In this document: positions 63,980 to 64,000 of the stretch, one piece after another
Position numbering within the stretch: the stretch's first letter is position 1
Layout: each line of letters starts with the position of its first letter
NCBI GenBank assembly: GCA_054601695.1
Contig: BAAHQB010000041.1
Coordinates: forward strand, 868,001-932,000
Direction: 5' to 3'
Source of the DNA: Amorphochlora amoebiformis
Taxonomy: Eukaryota; Cercozoa; Chlorarachniophyceae
Length of the DNA stretch: 64,000 bases
The notes under the pieces: generated by a model
Told to the model about the DNA's origin: nothing
Database searches by the model: none
Seen by the model: only the letters and a program-made list of their open reading frames with translations
Translations under genes and position numbers: made by a program

Positions 63980-64000
63980 CTGTAATACGTATGCATATAT

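Overview
This window is nuclear DNA from an intron-rich eukaryote, most likely a flagellated protist or alga. I cannot assign the lineage. Genes are broken into very short exons (mostly 25-110 nt) with GT-AG and a few GC-AG junctions. Introns are filled with (TA)n tracts and degenerate CCCTAA/TTAGGG arrays. No bacterial-style operon, rRNA, tRNA or CRISPR is visible. Most long six-frame ORFs here are Tyr/Ile-rich translations of TA repeats and mean nothing; the genes appear only when non-TA islands are joined across introns in consistent phase.

Layout, left to right: (1) 1-6687, minus: a divergent kinesin whose motor domain spans ten or more exons and whose coiled coil leaves the left edge. 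(2) 6688-6988: compact divergent promoter region. (3) 6989-18410, plus: a complete 20-exon, 380-residue GCS2-type glutamate-cysteine ligase-like enzyme. (4) 19303-25145, plus: a 126-residue protein ending in an RIIa/DPY-30-like helical pair, as in radial-spoke or AKAP-type flagellar proteins. (5) 25998-30846, plus: an unrecognised basic/Pro-Ser-rich protein with an uncertain N-terminus. (6) 31042-31602, minus: a possible small gene. (7) 31784-37796, plus: an unrecognised Val/Ile/Leu-rich helical protein. (8) 37853-38829, minus: a possible small gene convergent with (7). (9) 39140-40020: intergenic DNA rich in TACGTACGTA. (10) 40024-52556, minus: fimbrin/plastin with four calponin-homology domains, 652 residues over about 37 exons. 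(11) 52705-63979, minus: a coiled-coil plus Lys/Arg-rich protein of at least 392 residues running off the right edge; it may be a separate gene or an N-terminal extension of the fimbrin.

The genes share a theme (microtubule motor, actin bundler, flagellar docking protein, redox enzyme) but no single pathway joins them. The most unusual features are in the introns. CCCTAA arrays, which contain a CTAAC branch-point-like word, are repeatedly placed on the coding strand just before 3' splice sites. Exon fragments, often with their splice acceptors, have been copied into neighbouring introns in direct and inverted orientation (10.8/11.1 kb, 38.0/38.1 kb, 44.7-45.1 kb, 62.4-63.0 kb). A TGTTA...TAACA-bounded repeat of 250-350 bp sits in introns of three genes. 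All exon joins are by-eye predictions; boundaries may be wrong by a few bases and some microexons are probably missed.
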